Source: Aptenodytes patagonicus
Lineage: Eukaryota > Chordata > Aves > Sphenisciformes > Spheniscidae
Assembly: GCF_965638725.1 (NCBI RefSeq)
Contig: NC_134958.1
Coordinates: 14,697,464 to 14,761,463, forward strand
Reading direction: 5' to 3'
Length of the DNA: 64,000 nucleotides
The notes under the pieces were generated by a model. It was not told the DNA's origin. It was given only the letters and a program-made list of their open reading frames with translations, and ran no database searches. This document shows positions 13,801 to 24,706 of the stretch, piece by piece. The first letter of the stretch is position 1. Each line of letters starts with the position of its first letter. The translations under genes and the position numbers were made by a program.

Positions 13801-16800
13801 CGTTGGCTTTGGTTAACTGGGATTTGGAGACTGTGACTGCTGGCCGTCGGGATGCTTTTAGCCATTAAACCGCTCCTTTTCGGAGGCTGTGCGACCCTCC
13901 TGCATTTGCAAGTTTGTCGGGCAGTTCAACATTTAGGAAATAATTAGTCAGGCTTGTTCAAGAAATGATGTGCAGTTCCGGCTATTTTTGTCAAGGGAAA
14001 ATTTCCATGCTGGGCTTGGTGATGAGAGCCGTGGAGCCGCGTGGTGTAGCCAAGGTTGCACCAGAATAACTGCTTAGATGTGTAGGAAGCACACAAATAA
14101 ATGTTAAAATCCTGGATTCAAAATGACATAAATGCTCTGGCTGTAGCCCAGGGCAGGAAACGCCTCTTGGAAATACAAACATTTCCTGCCAAACCATGAA
14201 GAGGAACAAAACTTTCACATGGCAGGAAATCACAGATGTGTAAATCCACAGGCAGAGGCTCCCAGAAAAGGCATGAATGTAAGCTCCAGCCCTTTCCTGT
14301 GTTTTAAAGGATCTTTACTGCACAAGATTAATGCAGGCTGGAGTGATTCATGTGTTTATGTTAGAAGCACAAGGAGCCTCTATCTCCTCTAACATGAAGT
14401 GCACCGATACCAGCAAAATCACGTATTTGTCTTTGTGAGCAATCGTGTTCTCACTGGGCACAAAAATGTGAATAACCCCAGTAGAATTTAAATGTTAAAA
14501 CCATTATCAGATGAATTTTTAACAGAGATGGAACAGATCAAACATAAACAAACATCTCATTGGCAATCAGCTCTCTTCAATTAAAGGAGGTCAGAATTAA
14601 TTAGAACCAGAATCCTGTTCTGTCGCCAGGTTATAAATTAATTGATTACACGGAGGTTATTTTTAAATGTGCCTGTCGTTTTACAGCTGCATCCAGCTGT
14701 GAGCGGAGAAGATAAGATTGGCCATGTCCTTAGATGGCTCCCAGGGAGCATTGGAGCCTGTCGGGCACCCAGATGCCTCTGTGCGATGCCCCAGCAAGGC
14801 TGGGGACGTTTGTCTTACTCCATGCTGAGACGAGGAACTCAAACAAACGCGACTCCAGTGCAGGAAAATCTGCGTGGGGGCTGACAGCCATTGCTCTCGG
14901 CCACGCTAGTGGCAGCCGGGAAAGCCCTGCAGCTCCTGGCTGGCATCTGGGGGCGCGAGGGGGACATCGCTCTCCTCCTGACAGCACAGCCTGGGCGATA
15001 GGAGCGGGAACAGATTTGCTGGAACCTCAGGCAGGGCTGCCAGGGAGATAAGAGCAGCCTCTGGCTCAGGAAAGCCTGTTGCCCTCTGATTTCCACCCAT
15101 GCCTAGCTCTGAGCCCAAGCAGTGCTCTCATACCCACATCAGCCACTCCTGTTACCGGATCATTTCTTGTAACTCAGAAAGCTGGAAAAAAACCCTCACA
15201 GCATGTTTATTTCTGTGTTTAAGTATTACACTTTGGTTTATGGCCATCTTGGAAAGGAGCTGAGCAGCAGGTCCCACGTGAGAGCTCGGAGAAACTGGCG
15301 CCAGTTTATCTAGCAGGTCAAACAGTCTTAAAACACAAAAGCAGCAATTGCTTTCCATCGGAGGAGGATGCTAATGGGTGAACCGAGCAAAAGTCGCCCC
15401 GCTGCTGCGAATGTAGTGGCTGTGACTGCACGATGGCTTTTGGCCAAACCTCATCAGTGATGGGTGGAACACCCCTGTTCAGGACCAAACTCACGCAGCC
15501 CATGGAATGCTCATCGTGGTAAATGTCATAAAATTAATGATTTTCCTCGTGCCTGTTTCCCTGGATCCAATACTGGGTGGGTCTGCAAGTTCCCCAAATT
15601 CACACCAAGCAGGTGTCAAGCAGGTGATGGGTCTGGTTCTTCACTCTGGCCAAGGCACTTTAGCAAACAGGACTGTTCCCCACAAGTGTCTCAGGCTTTA
15701 AATACCAGCGAGGGAAAGGAATTAAGGTAAAGCGTTCAGCTGGCCCAAGATCAAATATGTATAAGCTGGCTGTGGATACAGTTTCTCTGGGAACGGGACA
15801 AAGGTTTCCAGCCAGCGGGAAGGGATGGAGCAGGATGGAGTTCAGCCTTGTGTCCCAGGAGCAGCCAGCACAGGGGATCATGTTTGGTGGGGCTGTGAGA
15901 GGGGCGATGCCTCGGGGGGAACCAAGGGGCAAAGCCCCCCCCGCACCAGGGACGTGCTGGGGCAAATCCCAGATGCTCGGTGCCCTCTTCTGCTGCTGTT
16001 TGCGGTGCTCCGGGCTCATTATCCAGGGTCTGGTTGCGTTTCTAGTTGCCTCAAGATTAATTGGCAATTAAATATTATATTCCTTCTTTCTTTGAGTAGG
16101 GAAATGAAATTATTCATGGTGCTGCATGTAGCTGAATTTGTCCACAAGGGATACATACTAGAAATAATTGCAGCAAATTCCAATATTCTCTGTCATTTGA
16201 GCATGTAAGTCTGTATCCAAGTGGCAAGACAGGGAGGTGCTGCTGAGCGAGTCATTAAGTGCCCTTTATTTACTGCTAATTAACAACAGCTGTCAATGGA
16301 CGATGGGTGCTTGGGAAAGGATTCCCCGTTTTTATTAAATGGAGGCGCAATGAATGTTACACATTTTAACCTTATGGAGAAACAGGCTCTCAATGACACG
16401 GGCTGGCAGAGGCTGTTCAGACGTCCCCATATCAGCCCTTCCTACTGAGCAGGTTGATGCAAATGCCAGGTCCGAGCAGTAACGGTGCTGTGCAGGTCCC
16501 CTGTAACGCGCCCAGACGCTGATCCACCCCGGCCCACCCACGCCACATCTGCACGGCGGCTCCCATGAAAACCTGGGCAATGGGAGAAAAAACCGTAATA
16601 ACCATCAGGCAGATGGAGCAGGAAAGGCACGTTTCCTCGCCCTGATGAGAACAGTAGGATTTTCTTATTGCAGTGCTGCATGCTTTTTATGTAAATGACC
16701 TTGGTTTGACTAGCGGCGGTGGGAGATGCTTCTCCTCCGGTGGTGGGAGATGCTTCTCCTCCCTCCTTCTTGGCAACTGCTAAGTAGATTTAAGTTTTAG

Positions 16801-19800
16801 AAAGCGTAAATTGCAATGGACCTCAGTGTCCAGTGCAAGCAATTAGGAGGGTACAGGAATCTGCTTCTTGTCTGCCGTGGGTGCAGGCGTGCAGGCACGG
16901 GGCACCCTGTGCGGGCACCCAAGGGAACCTGGCAGCTGCAGCCTGGGCTCCTCTGCCAGGAGCCTCTTGCCAACTCCTCGATAACAGCCTGGCAGGGAGG
17001 AGGCAAAGCTTAATCCAACAACAAAATATTAACCCTTACTTAACTTTTTTGAAAACTCTCCAGAATACATCAAAGGCATACTTTTCCATGCAGAAGAAAG
17101 ACCTTCAGCAGAGAGGATATTGGCCTTGGCCTTGAAGTGCTAAAAATGGGGAAAGCAAGGACAAAAATGAAGAAATCGCGCTTTACCCGTGGCTGGAGGA
17201 ATAACTGCGCTCAACCACTGCAGTCATGTGCTGGGGGTCCTGCCTGGATTCGCTTTCCCTCAGTCTCGAAGTAGAGGAGGACTCAGTGCTGCTGCCAAGC
17301 ACTGTTACCCTGCCTAATCTTCATGTTAAAGAAAGGCAAAACAAGCAAAGACTCCATAGATGTGACACGGCTGTCTGCTCAAGCCTGATTGCTCCTTGCA
17401 GGGTTGGCTGTGGGAAGCTCTGGACATGGTGTGTTTAAAGCGGTTTTGGATTTTGGAGAGGAAGGCAGGGGTCACGTTCAGCGACTCATTTCAGCAGAGT
17501 TGGCTTTTTCTCCCCCTCCCTGCACTCATGAGAAGGAAGGGGAAGACAACACAAAGCACAGGGAGAGTCCTGGCTCTGCCACAGCTCTTTGGAAATCAGA
17601 ATTCCTCTCTGTGGGATCCAGAGACTCTAAAAAATGGATAATCCCTCTGAAGCTCTTAGAGAGCACTGGCATTTTCCTCCCTCTGGTCTGTAATTCCCAG
17701 GCTGGATGCTCAGGGGGTGTCGATCGGAGCTCCGTGACGGTGCTGGTGCTGAGCGAGATGTGCCAGGAGCAGCAGGCTGAGACCTGAAAACTGGTGGGTT
17801 TTAGTGCTTTTCTCCCAGTTTTCCAAGCTGCAGCCGTGTTGGTGCCTGCCTGTGCAGGTAAACCTGGCAGCAGCGCACGCATCGCATGCATGCTGACCGG
17901 CAGCCGCGGCTCTAGTGCTGCCTGCAATGAAACGTGCTGCCTTTGCCAGTGCTCATTCCCAGGGGAGGGCACCGCGGGCCCCGGAGCAGGAGCCTGGGTT
18001 AATACTTGTTAAATTCGGCACTGGCTCTGAGAGCATCCCGAAGGCCAGAGGTCAGCAGCTTAATTCTCTGGTTTTGCTAGCTCAGCTCTAAGCTCAACCT
18101 TTCCTTGTTTTTACAAAACCTGTTCCAGGAAGTTTATTTTTCCCGAGCATAAAAGTAAATGCTTAGGTCTGTATGGCAGAAGCTTAAATGAAATTTAAAG
18201 CGACTTCCACGCCAACTTAAAAAAACAACCAAAAAACCTGGGGGTTTTCAGTTTCTAATGTGCTGACTTAGCCTGGATTTTAAAAGCCCTGCTTTAAGCT
18301 ATTTCTTTAGACTAAAATTTGGCATAGACTTGAACACTGGAGCATATGTTCAAATGAAGTGTTAGGATTATATAAAAAAAATTGTTAATAGAAAAAAATA
18401 ACAGTAAAAGGATTAAATGAAAATTGGGTCAATTCTGTAGGGACCCTCTCTGAAGAGCTGACAAATTAAGTGCTTATTACAGCTTCCCTTGCCCAAGACC
18501 AAATTCCAGGGAGAAATCACAAGCTCAGCCAAGATTTTCAGACCTGAGGTTGACCCTGCACACATCCATGCTGAGACGCTACATCAGACCAAAGCACGGC
18601 CTGATCTGGAAAAATGATGCGTGCTCAACAACTCCCATTGACTTCAGTTTATTAAAATGCTTTGGAAACCCGGAGTCCTGCTGTGGGGTCTCATGTAAGG
18701 TCAGCAGAGTAGTTGCAGCAATGCCTCCAGCCAAGGGTGGTGGCTCTTCTCCACCCTCCACTAAGCCCATCCCAGATTTTATTCTGCAGTAGACTCATAC
18801 CTTTGCAGATAACATGATGTACAAAGAGAAATAACTCCTGGCAGGAGACCGATGGGCTTATTTATGCCTGCGTATGGCTGTGAGTACTGCAGGTCCAGGA
18901 ATTTCTGTGCCAGCACCCAGGGTGCTGACCCGTTGGAAAGGGATCAGAAAAGAGCTAAACCATCACCTCTGGTCCTGGAAAGCTACTTTCCAGTGAGAGG
19001 TTCCAGAAGCGTAGCCGTTACAGCTCTTTCAAGGGAAGGCAGGAGGCAACTTGGTTGCGATCCATAAATAGCTTTCTAGGAAGACCATTGCGATAAGCAG
19101 AAGGCTTGTGAACAGAAACGAGCCCAGCAAGGCACAGCGGCAGCGGGCTAAAAATACCGAGGCACTCGGCAGGGGTCTGCCTCAGCACGGCATCCCCCAG
19201 GAGCACTGCCCTGGGACTGCAGCGCTGACCCTCCAAAACGCCGATGACGTTCCCATCCATCCATGCAGTATTTTTAACTGAGTTCTTCTAAACGCCGTGG
19301 AGTTTTTACTGCTGTTACACTTGTTCCATGCACTGCAGTGAGTAATTAACCCCCTGGAGCACACCAGTCCCTGTCCGTGCCTGCCGGGAGCCCTCGTTGT
19401 GTTCTCCATTTCTCCTATTCAATATTGCTTCCAAAACCAGCAACTCAAAACACCCTGAGTTTATAAATCCCGCGGGAAGCATGTGTTGGGCAGGTGGGGG
19501 TTATCCAGCGGTCATGCCCCGGTAAAGAGTAAATGATTAACGAATCCTGCACGAGGGGAGAGATGGCTGAGATGAGTGTGCTAAGCCGGAGCTGGGCACC
19601 AGTGCGTTTTAAGGCACAGCTCAGCTGGTACGCCCCAGTATTGCCATCGCCCGCCGTTGGGGGCAGGAGGAGGGGTTCTCCAGGCTGACATGGCCTCAGG
19701 CTTTTCTCTCTCATCAGACACTCCAGAGGTGTTTTAGGACCCCTGCTTGAGCCATCCCTGTCCTGCAGCACGTGCAAACGGGAATACATGTATTCATGTG

Positions 19801-22181
19801 CTTGAATGTCCCTATGCGAAAGGGCTCTGGGGGCTCAGGGGACACTGTGCGCAACTGCAGAGATGCTCTCAGGGGAGACCATCCCTGAGACCCTGATGGA
19901 GCATCGCATGAGTAAACTGTTCCCTTTTCCCGACTGGCTCTGGTGCTGTTGCATGGCGTGGCTTCTCTCGCAGCAGGTCTGGGGACATGCACTGCTCCCG
20001 TCCTGTCCTGTCCCTCTCTGGGCTTTACAGCAATTTCTTGTCTGCTCCGCTCAACCAGCAGGAAAAATCTGCATTGTCCCCCAGCACCCAGGGGGTTGGA
20101 CCAAACCCCAGCCTGGGAGTGTGACGCAGGGCCAGGATCTGGCGCTTGGTCCCGGTCCGTCGGCAGGTGTTGGATCGAACAGCGCCAGCCGGCAGCAGCT
20201 TCTGTGTTGAATGTTTTCATCAGGGCACAGAAACACTATTGCCGCGCAGAAATAGCTGTTGCTCGAGAAGAGAGGAAATACCTCTACTGAAATAGAAAAT
20301 TAATTTTAGACCAGTATAGTGACCTCTTTACTGACAGGCTGGAGGGCATGAGGGCTGTGATTGAAATCCCAAATGGGGGGAAAAGTCTCTGTTCTGCATC
20401 TGCTGCGTCCTTTGCATTAACTGCTGTGGGTTGCCTCGTCCCTGTGGGAATTGGGGCAACAGCCTTTCCCTGAGCAAAGCCTTTTGTTTGCAGAGGGGAG
20501 ATGGCGAGGGGCAATGATCAGCAAGAGCTCCCCCGGCCCGGTCTTGGTGTTTCCCCAGCAGAAAAGTGTCCTGAGAAAGAAAAAAGCCCATTTTCTTGCC
20601 CCATTTCTATGTCTGCTTAGCGTGGTCCTGGGTGGAGGGTGCCCCGGGGAGAAGCAGCGCAGGTGGACCAGGGGGTGCCAGCCCTGTGTGTCTGTCCTGG
20701 GGAGCATTGACTCTGCCCTTTTTCTGAGAAGAGCTGTCATTTATTTTAATCACTTGTACAGGAGGTAAAATTAGACAGAGCTGATGTAATTTAAATGAGT
20801 CTTACACAACTGGGTGAGATGCTGGAGGCTCAATGAGGCACACGCGTGTTTTGATATAAAGTAGAAAAGGAGGAAATTAAAAATGAAAGCAAACCAACTA
20901 TATATGCTTATAAACAATGCATATTTGGTGATGGGTCCCTGCTGCTGTAACTAAGCCGAGCTGCAGCCTGTTTGAGCCTGGTCTGGCTGGCGATGGAGCT
21001 GGGAGCTGCTGGGGCTGATTTCTGCAGCCTCTGCTGATGCCGCAGGGGAGGGCTGTCCCCTCCTTGCCATGTCCCACACCATCCCACGGGATGCACGGCA
21101 CCATGGTTTGCACGGCACTATGGTTTGCATGCGGTGGCAGGTGCAAGGGTGTTTCGGGGTGGTGGGATGTTCTGCCCTGTCGCACCCCAAGGGCAAGGTC
21201 TCTTCGGGACAGCGCTCGCGTCTTCCCCTGCCGCAAACCCGAGTGCTGGACCAAATGCCCCAACGTGTTGCTCCTGGCCCCGGAGAGGGATTTGTGATTT
21301 CCATACTGTTTGCAGAGAGGAAACGGTTTCTGCAAACAGTTTGCGCAGCCTGTGAGTGACTCAGCCGGGGCGGCCGGGCTGCGACCCATGGCCACTGCTG
21401 CCACTGCTGCAGCTGGTCCCGGCGCTGCTCCCGCTGCAGGGCCAGGTGCTGCCCCCCTAGCGGGACTGGGTGCTGGCGCTGGAGCAGTGGTTCCCAAAAC
21501 AAAGCTTGTCCTCGAAGCAATGCTGATGTTGTTTTGAGGTTTGCGAGACACCTGCAGGAAGCAAACCAGATGATGCGGGTTCTCGAAATAATTTAAACAC
21601 AATGCAAAGAAAAATGAATTACCGCCTTTCTGCCACCTTCTGCTGGCATTGCAGGGAAGGTCTGGGGACTGGGAGGAGACATCATTGTGGTGAGGTTTGT
21701 TGCCTCCCGCAGGCCTCAAGCCCGGACCCTCCTCCCCAGGGAGTGAGCCTTGCTCAGCCCCGCTCCCCTGTATGGTTTTGCTACCCTAGAAAGATGCTGC
21801 AGAACAGTAGACAGCAGCGCAGGTGTTATTTCTGCTGGCAGTTAGAAATAACGAGGCTGCTTGGTACCCAGATGAAGGTGGGCTCTGCATTTGGTGAGGT
21901 CTGTCTTTGTCTCTGCCAACTGCATGCCAATTTTCGCATCAAACGCCTGATAACCACACCAGCAAACCCGGCAATAACACTGTCCTTGCCCTCCCACCTC
22001 CCCTCCAGGCTTCATCTGCGAGCGTGACCGCTTGACTTTCGGCTTCTGCCAGACCCTGCGGGTCCTGGGAAGGTGCCACCTCCCGACGGTCCACCTCCAG
22101 TGCTGCCGAAGCTGCCGCCAGCACGGGCACCACGTGGCGCCCGACCGGGACCGCGGGGACGAGCGGGCCTCCAGGAGGTGA
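1680..22181 (+). CDS. ADAMTS7: ADAMTS7, C-terminal half (8 exons, gene enters from the left)
   Basis: Secreted zinc metalloprotease of the ADAMTS family; family members cleave extracellular-matrix proteins, and for ADAMTS7 these include COMP (known of the family). Only the ancillary C-terminal half is here: exons 1680-1806, 2434-2647, 5929-7746, 9605-9757, 10419-10592, 11286-11432, 11643-11802 and 22009-22181. In order they encode the end of one TSR, further TSRs, a Ser/Thr/Pro-rich mucin domain, four more TSRs and a PLAC domain. All phases join in frame and every junction is GT-AG. ADAMTS7 is preferred over its close paralogue ADAMTS12 because of the blocks [19 protein letters not shown] in the mucin exon, [11 protein letters not shown] in the third TSR after it, and [11 protein letters not shown] in the PLAC domain. 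The pro-, catalytic and spacer exons lie upstream of the window, so nothing can be said about activity. Confidence 0.93.
2434..2647 (+). CDS. ADAMTS7: ADAMTS7 exon b: TSR with [14 protein letters not shown]
   Basis: Preceded by a pyrimidine-rich tract and CCCCAG. It completes Arg, then reads [26 protein letters not shown] and finally WAVGNWSE. It ends exactly at the WSxC boundary before the next TSR, with donor GAG|GTGAGA. Length is 214 nt and it exits in phase 0. Confidence 0.95.
2648..5928 (+). other. ADAMTS7 intron before the mucin exon
   Basis: A 3.3 kb intron with no exon needed by phase or family alignment. It includes a local 25 bp tandem duplication at 4971-5018. Nothing else was recognised. 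Confidence 0.6.
4971..5018. repeat. Two-copy 25 bp tandem duplication
   Basis: Two adjacent copies sharing the core ATTCAAAATAGCATTT, AT-rich, within an ADAMTS7 intron. Confidence 0.8.
5929..7746 (+). CDS. ADAMTS7: ADAMTS7 exon c: TSR core plus entire mucin domain
   Basis: A single 1,818 nt exon (606 codons, phase 0 to 0) starting [16 protein letters not shown] after TTTCCCAG. Roughly residues 1-45 are the TSR. A motif SGSGSSS follows at about 6083-6103, a likely glycosaminoglycan attachment site, since ADAMTS7 is known to carry chondroitin sulfate on its mucin domain. The conserved acidic/aromatic block [20 protein letters not shown] is at about 6241-6300. The next 450 or so residues are rich in Pro, Ser, Thr, Gly and Glu with little other conservation, as expected for a heavily O-glycosylated mucin stretch. 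The exon closes with WEVGNWSE, the start of the next TSR, then donor GAG|GTATGT. An ATG at 5788 lies in the upstream intron and is not a start. Confidence 0.95.
7747..9604 (+). other. ADAMTS7 intron after the mucin exon
   Basis: A 1.86 kb intron. Apart from the 10-mer repeat near its 3' end it shows nothing recognisable. Confidence 0.6.
9507..9543. repeat. Short tandem repeat, GCATCAGGGG-like 10-mer
   Basis: Three to four imperfect copies of a 10 bp unit (GCATCAGGGG, CATTAGGGG variants), about 60 bp upstream of the 9605 exon. Confidence 0.75.
9605..9757 (+). CDS. ADAMTS7: ADAMTS7 exon d: first TSR after the mucin domain
   Basis: Acceptor TTGCAG. The exon reads [17 protein letters not shown], then [16 protein letters not shown], and ends at donor AAG|GTAAAC. 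It is 51 codons, phase 0 to 0, and carries the TSR cysteines. Confidence 0.95.
10419..10592 (+). CDS. ADAMTS7: ADAMTS7 exon e: second TSR after the mucin domain
   Basis: Acceptor TTTCCCAG. It reads [20 protein letters not shown], then RPFHCQ, and ends DWYTSSWRE with donor GAG|GTAAGG. It is 58 codons, phase 0 to 0. This is one of the most diagnostic ADAMTS7 segments. Confidence 0.96.
10662..10712 (+). other. Candidate in-frame cassette exon in ADAMTS7 (unproven)
   Basis: Preceded by AACTGTTGCAG and followed by GTGAGC. The 51 nt in between read 17 open codons in phase 0, ending GSWGE, exactly like the end of the real exon at 11286-11432. It arises from the duplicated exon/intron border listed separately. 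Use in mRNA is inference only. Confidence 0.3.
10698..10792. repeat. Duplicated segment, copy A (partner 11418-11513)
   Basis: About 90 bp nearly identical to 11418-11513, offset 720 bp, with three substitutions in the first 84 bases. The partner covers the last codons (GSWGE), the donor GTGAGC and the first 80 bases of the following intron of the next TSR exon. Confidence 0.9.
11286..11432 (+). CDS. ADAMTS7: ADAMTS7 exon f: third TSR after the mucin domain
   Basis: Acceptor TCGGCAG. It reads [18 protein letters not shown], then [18 protein letters not shown], with donor GAG|GTGAGC. It is 49 codons, phase 0 to 0. An N-x-T site (NATR) is present. Confidence 0.96.
11418..11513. repeat. Duplicated segment, copy B (genuine exon border)
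   Basis: Spans the 3' end of exon 11286-11432 and the start of its intron. It shares the same sequence as copy A, including CACGTAATGCAAGGAATGGG. Confidence 0.9.
11643..11802 (+). CDS. ADAMTS7: ADAMTS7 exon g: last TSR
   Basis: Acceptor CCCACAG. It reads [16 protein letters not shown], then [10 protein letters not shown], and leaves one G of a split Gly codon at donor G|GTAAGC. Length is 160 nt. Confidence 0.95.
16715..16762. repeat. Two-copy 24 bp tandem duplication
   Basis: Two adjacent 24-mers (core GGGAGATGCTTCTCCTCC) differing at one base. Intronic in ADAMTS7. Confidence 0.9.
21093..21126. repeat. Two-copy 17 bp tandem duplication
   Basis: Units GCACGGCACCATGGTTT and GCACGGCACTATGGTTT in direct succession, one substitution apart. 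Confidence 0.9.
22009..22181 (+). CDS. ADAMTS7: ADAMTS7 terminal exon: PLAC domain and stop
   Basis: Acceptor CCCTCCAG. It completes Gly, then reads [19 protein letters not shown] and [10 protein letters not shown], the six-cysteine PLAC pattern. It ends ERASRR and TGA at 22179-22181. The Arg-rich tail ends at a position similar to mammalian ADAMTS7 as I recall it. Confidence 0.95.
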
Positions 22182-22860
22182 CAGGACCGTCCCCAAGGGC
22201 GAGAAGCGCCAGGACCCGCAGTGGCTCCCGGAGCAGCACGGCGGCAGCGGAGGGAGCTGGGTCACAGCCAGGACTTGCGGCTCTGCCTCGTCCCACGGCA
22301 GCGCCGGATGGTGCCGCCTACGAGCCGCGCGGTGCTCTTTCAAAACACGGGGAAGGCTTGATTTCTTTTATTTGTGCTACACTATAACGGTGCTCAAACC
22401 ATCGGTCTGAAAAATAAGGTCTGGCATGGGCTGGGTGTGCAGGTCCCACTGGTCCCGTGGGAGATGCCGGGGCAGCCGGGACCCTCCGTCGGGGTCACAC
22501 TGCCACTGGGCGACCAGCAGGAAAACACTTTGGGGAAGGGAAACCGAAAGCAGCAATAATTCGGGGGAGACCTCTCAGAAATGCTTATGGTGCTATCATT
22601 TGACATTTTCAGCCTCTTGATGGTGTTGGCAGGCCAGCACAAAACTCTTGAGTTTTATTATTATTTTTATATATATGAAGTGAGCATCTAGCATTCCACC
22701 AGTACAGCCAACCGTTTGGATTAGTTTTTTTTCCTTAAGGGACTTGAAGCTGGCAACCCATTTCAGTAATTTGCATTAAAATGTTTACGCACTGAAGCTA
22801 AATAGCCGTAATTGAAGAAATGGAGACAGGGCAGAGGAATAAAGTATGGCTTTAGTTACC
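22182..22860 (+). other. Probable ADAMTS7 3' UTR
   Basis: Sequence after the stop is GC-rich for about 300 bases, then AT-richer. The first canonical AATAAA is at 22838-22843. The true cleavage site cannot be seen. Confidence 0.4.
22838..22843 (+). terminator. Candidate ADAMTS7 polyadenylation signal
   Basis: Canonical AATAAA 657 bases past the stop codon on the + strand. Other variants (ATTAAA about 60 bases upstream) are possible. Confidence 0.35.
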
Positions 22861-24667
22861 CCCAAGAGTCCGGGGCTCACGGTGTGTGTGAAGGCTCCAT
22901 ACCCTTGTCTCCCTGGTGCTGGCTTTGTGTGCCAAAGCCATTGCCCGTATCACTCTGGGGCAGAGGGGATGGTCAGGGACACCAAGGCACAAGTGAAATG
23001 ATACATTGGTTTTGGAGTCCAACAATGCATTCCCTTGCATGTATTTGTGAAGGAGAGGGAAAGCTGCTCTGGCCCCGGTGGTGAGCAGCATCCCCTTCGC
23101 TGCATCCTTCCTCGTGAGCAGCAAAGTACTTACACACCTGGATTTCTGTATGCAGTTACGGTGTAGCAGTTTAATGGTTGGTTAAGGTGTTTTTCTGTGT
23201 TCTTACGAGCTAAAAACCTTTTTTCCCTGCTTATATAGATTCACCTCTGTTAAGGTTAGTTGATCCTTTTAACTAGAATATCTGATATTGTATGAGGAGT
23301 GGCACGTGGCTGGCACAGCCCTTACCACCCAGTCCGGGGTTGTCGTATGTTAATCCCTGCCTGTCTTAGGGAGGATTTGCTGTTAGGTTGGTCCCCGGAG
23401 GAGGGTCAGGAGCATTTAGGTAGGAATTCCTTTCCATATTACTCTTCAAGCTATGGAGGACGCCCAAAAACTGGGAGACCATGAAGGCAATCCTACTTGC
23501 ATCGAACGGAGAAAGGCTCAAGCCCAGCATCGGCTGTGTCATGCGTGCAATGCAGTCACACAGCCCAGGGTGCGTTTCTTCTTCACCTGTGCTGTCGGGA
23601 ACAACATTCAGTTCTATAACAGGGGAAATTCCTGTGTGTAATTTGTATGTAAAACACAAGCCATGACTTCACCATTTGTGTTTTATTCTTTTCCAACGTG
23701 GTGTAAATTTTTATGTTTCAAGAGCCTGTGTTCAGTCCTGTTTTCCTTCTCACCGGCACCATCTGTCCCATGCTTCTGTCATGCTCCCAGGTTTTCCTAA
23801 GGGATAGCCACTAAATGTGTTGGGGTTTAATGGCTATAGCTCACAAGTGTGTTAAATTAAACAGTTACCGAAGGAAATGGTAGGGTTTCATATTTTCTCT
23901 TCCCCTTGGGGAATGTCAAGGGATTTTTCACTGAAAATGCAGTTAAGTGGAGATGGTTCAGGTACTGGCAACAGCGGGGGTGTAATTGCTCTCTTAGCTG
24001 CAGCAGAAAGGGGCAATCAGTTTGCATCTGAAAATCATTTAAGGCAACTGGGATTTGTGTCATTAAAATGTGAGCTGAGTCGATGGGGTAAATGCTGGCA
24101 GCCCGCTGGTGACTCGCAGATCGAAAGGCTTCAGCCCCTGCATTGTGTTGATGCCTACTCTGGTTTTGCAAATCAATTCATTCCAGCGCTAACCTGGCCT
24201 GGTGAGCCTCTCCTGCGGTACCCGTCGATGCGCAGGGTCACATCCACAGCCAGGACAAGGGCACAGGATAATCCCTCCACGTGAGAATGAGCCAAACCCA
24301 TTGCACTGTCTGTGCAACAGTGTTGGGAATGCCGGAGAAGCGATTGCGGTGGAGGGGAAGAGCGTAACGGCAGCTGCCGTTTCATAAATGCTTCAGCCTG
24401 GCCAAACATAAACCTTTGGGAATATGCTGATGAATCAGACCCTAAATCAAAGGCACTGAGCTTCTGCGAGAGCTCTGTGTACCGCGTGCTGTGCAGCAAA
24501 CAGTGTTTCACGCGCCCTCGAGTGGAGCCGGTCCCTGAGCATCCCCAGCCAGCACAGCCGCAGCTGCCGGTTCACAGCCAGAGCACGATGCCCACCTGCG
24601 CCTTTGTGTCCCTGCAGCCCCAACCAGGTTGGGTCTCTGCAGCACAGGGAACTGCAGCAGCCAGGAA

Positions 24668-24706
24668 AAACCTTTCTGTTTCAACCCAGAAACCTTTCTG
24701 TTTCAA
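24668..24706. repeat. Two-copy 22 bp tandem duplication
   Basis: AAACCTTTCTGTTTCAA occurs twice at a 22-base period. Confidence 0.85.

Larger units (their letters stand above)
11803..22008 (+). other. ADAMTS7 last intron, about 10.2 kb
   Basis: Joins the last TSR to the PLAC exon with matching phase (G + GC = Gly), so no intervening exon is required. It holds two short tandem duplications (16715-16762, 21093-21126) and a GC-rich GCTGCC/GCTGGT-like low-complexity patch near 21385-21490. Long antisense frames occur (for example 20898-21719 minus) but lack any domain. Confidence 0.7.

Noticed and set aside
20898..21719. 273-codon open frame on the minus strand
   Set aside because: Lies in the last ADAMTS7 intron over a GC-rich Ala/Pro low-complexity patch, with no domain and no splice or homology support. 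Chance opening in GC-rich DNA is the simpler explanation.
22182..22365. Open frame continuing about 60 codons past the ADAMTS7 stop
   Set aside because: The TGA context is not a known readthrough motif, and the Arg-Arg C-terminus ends where other ADAMTS7 proteins do.
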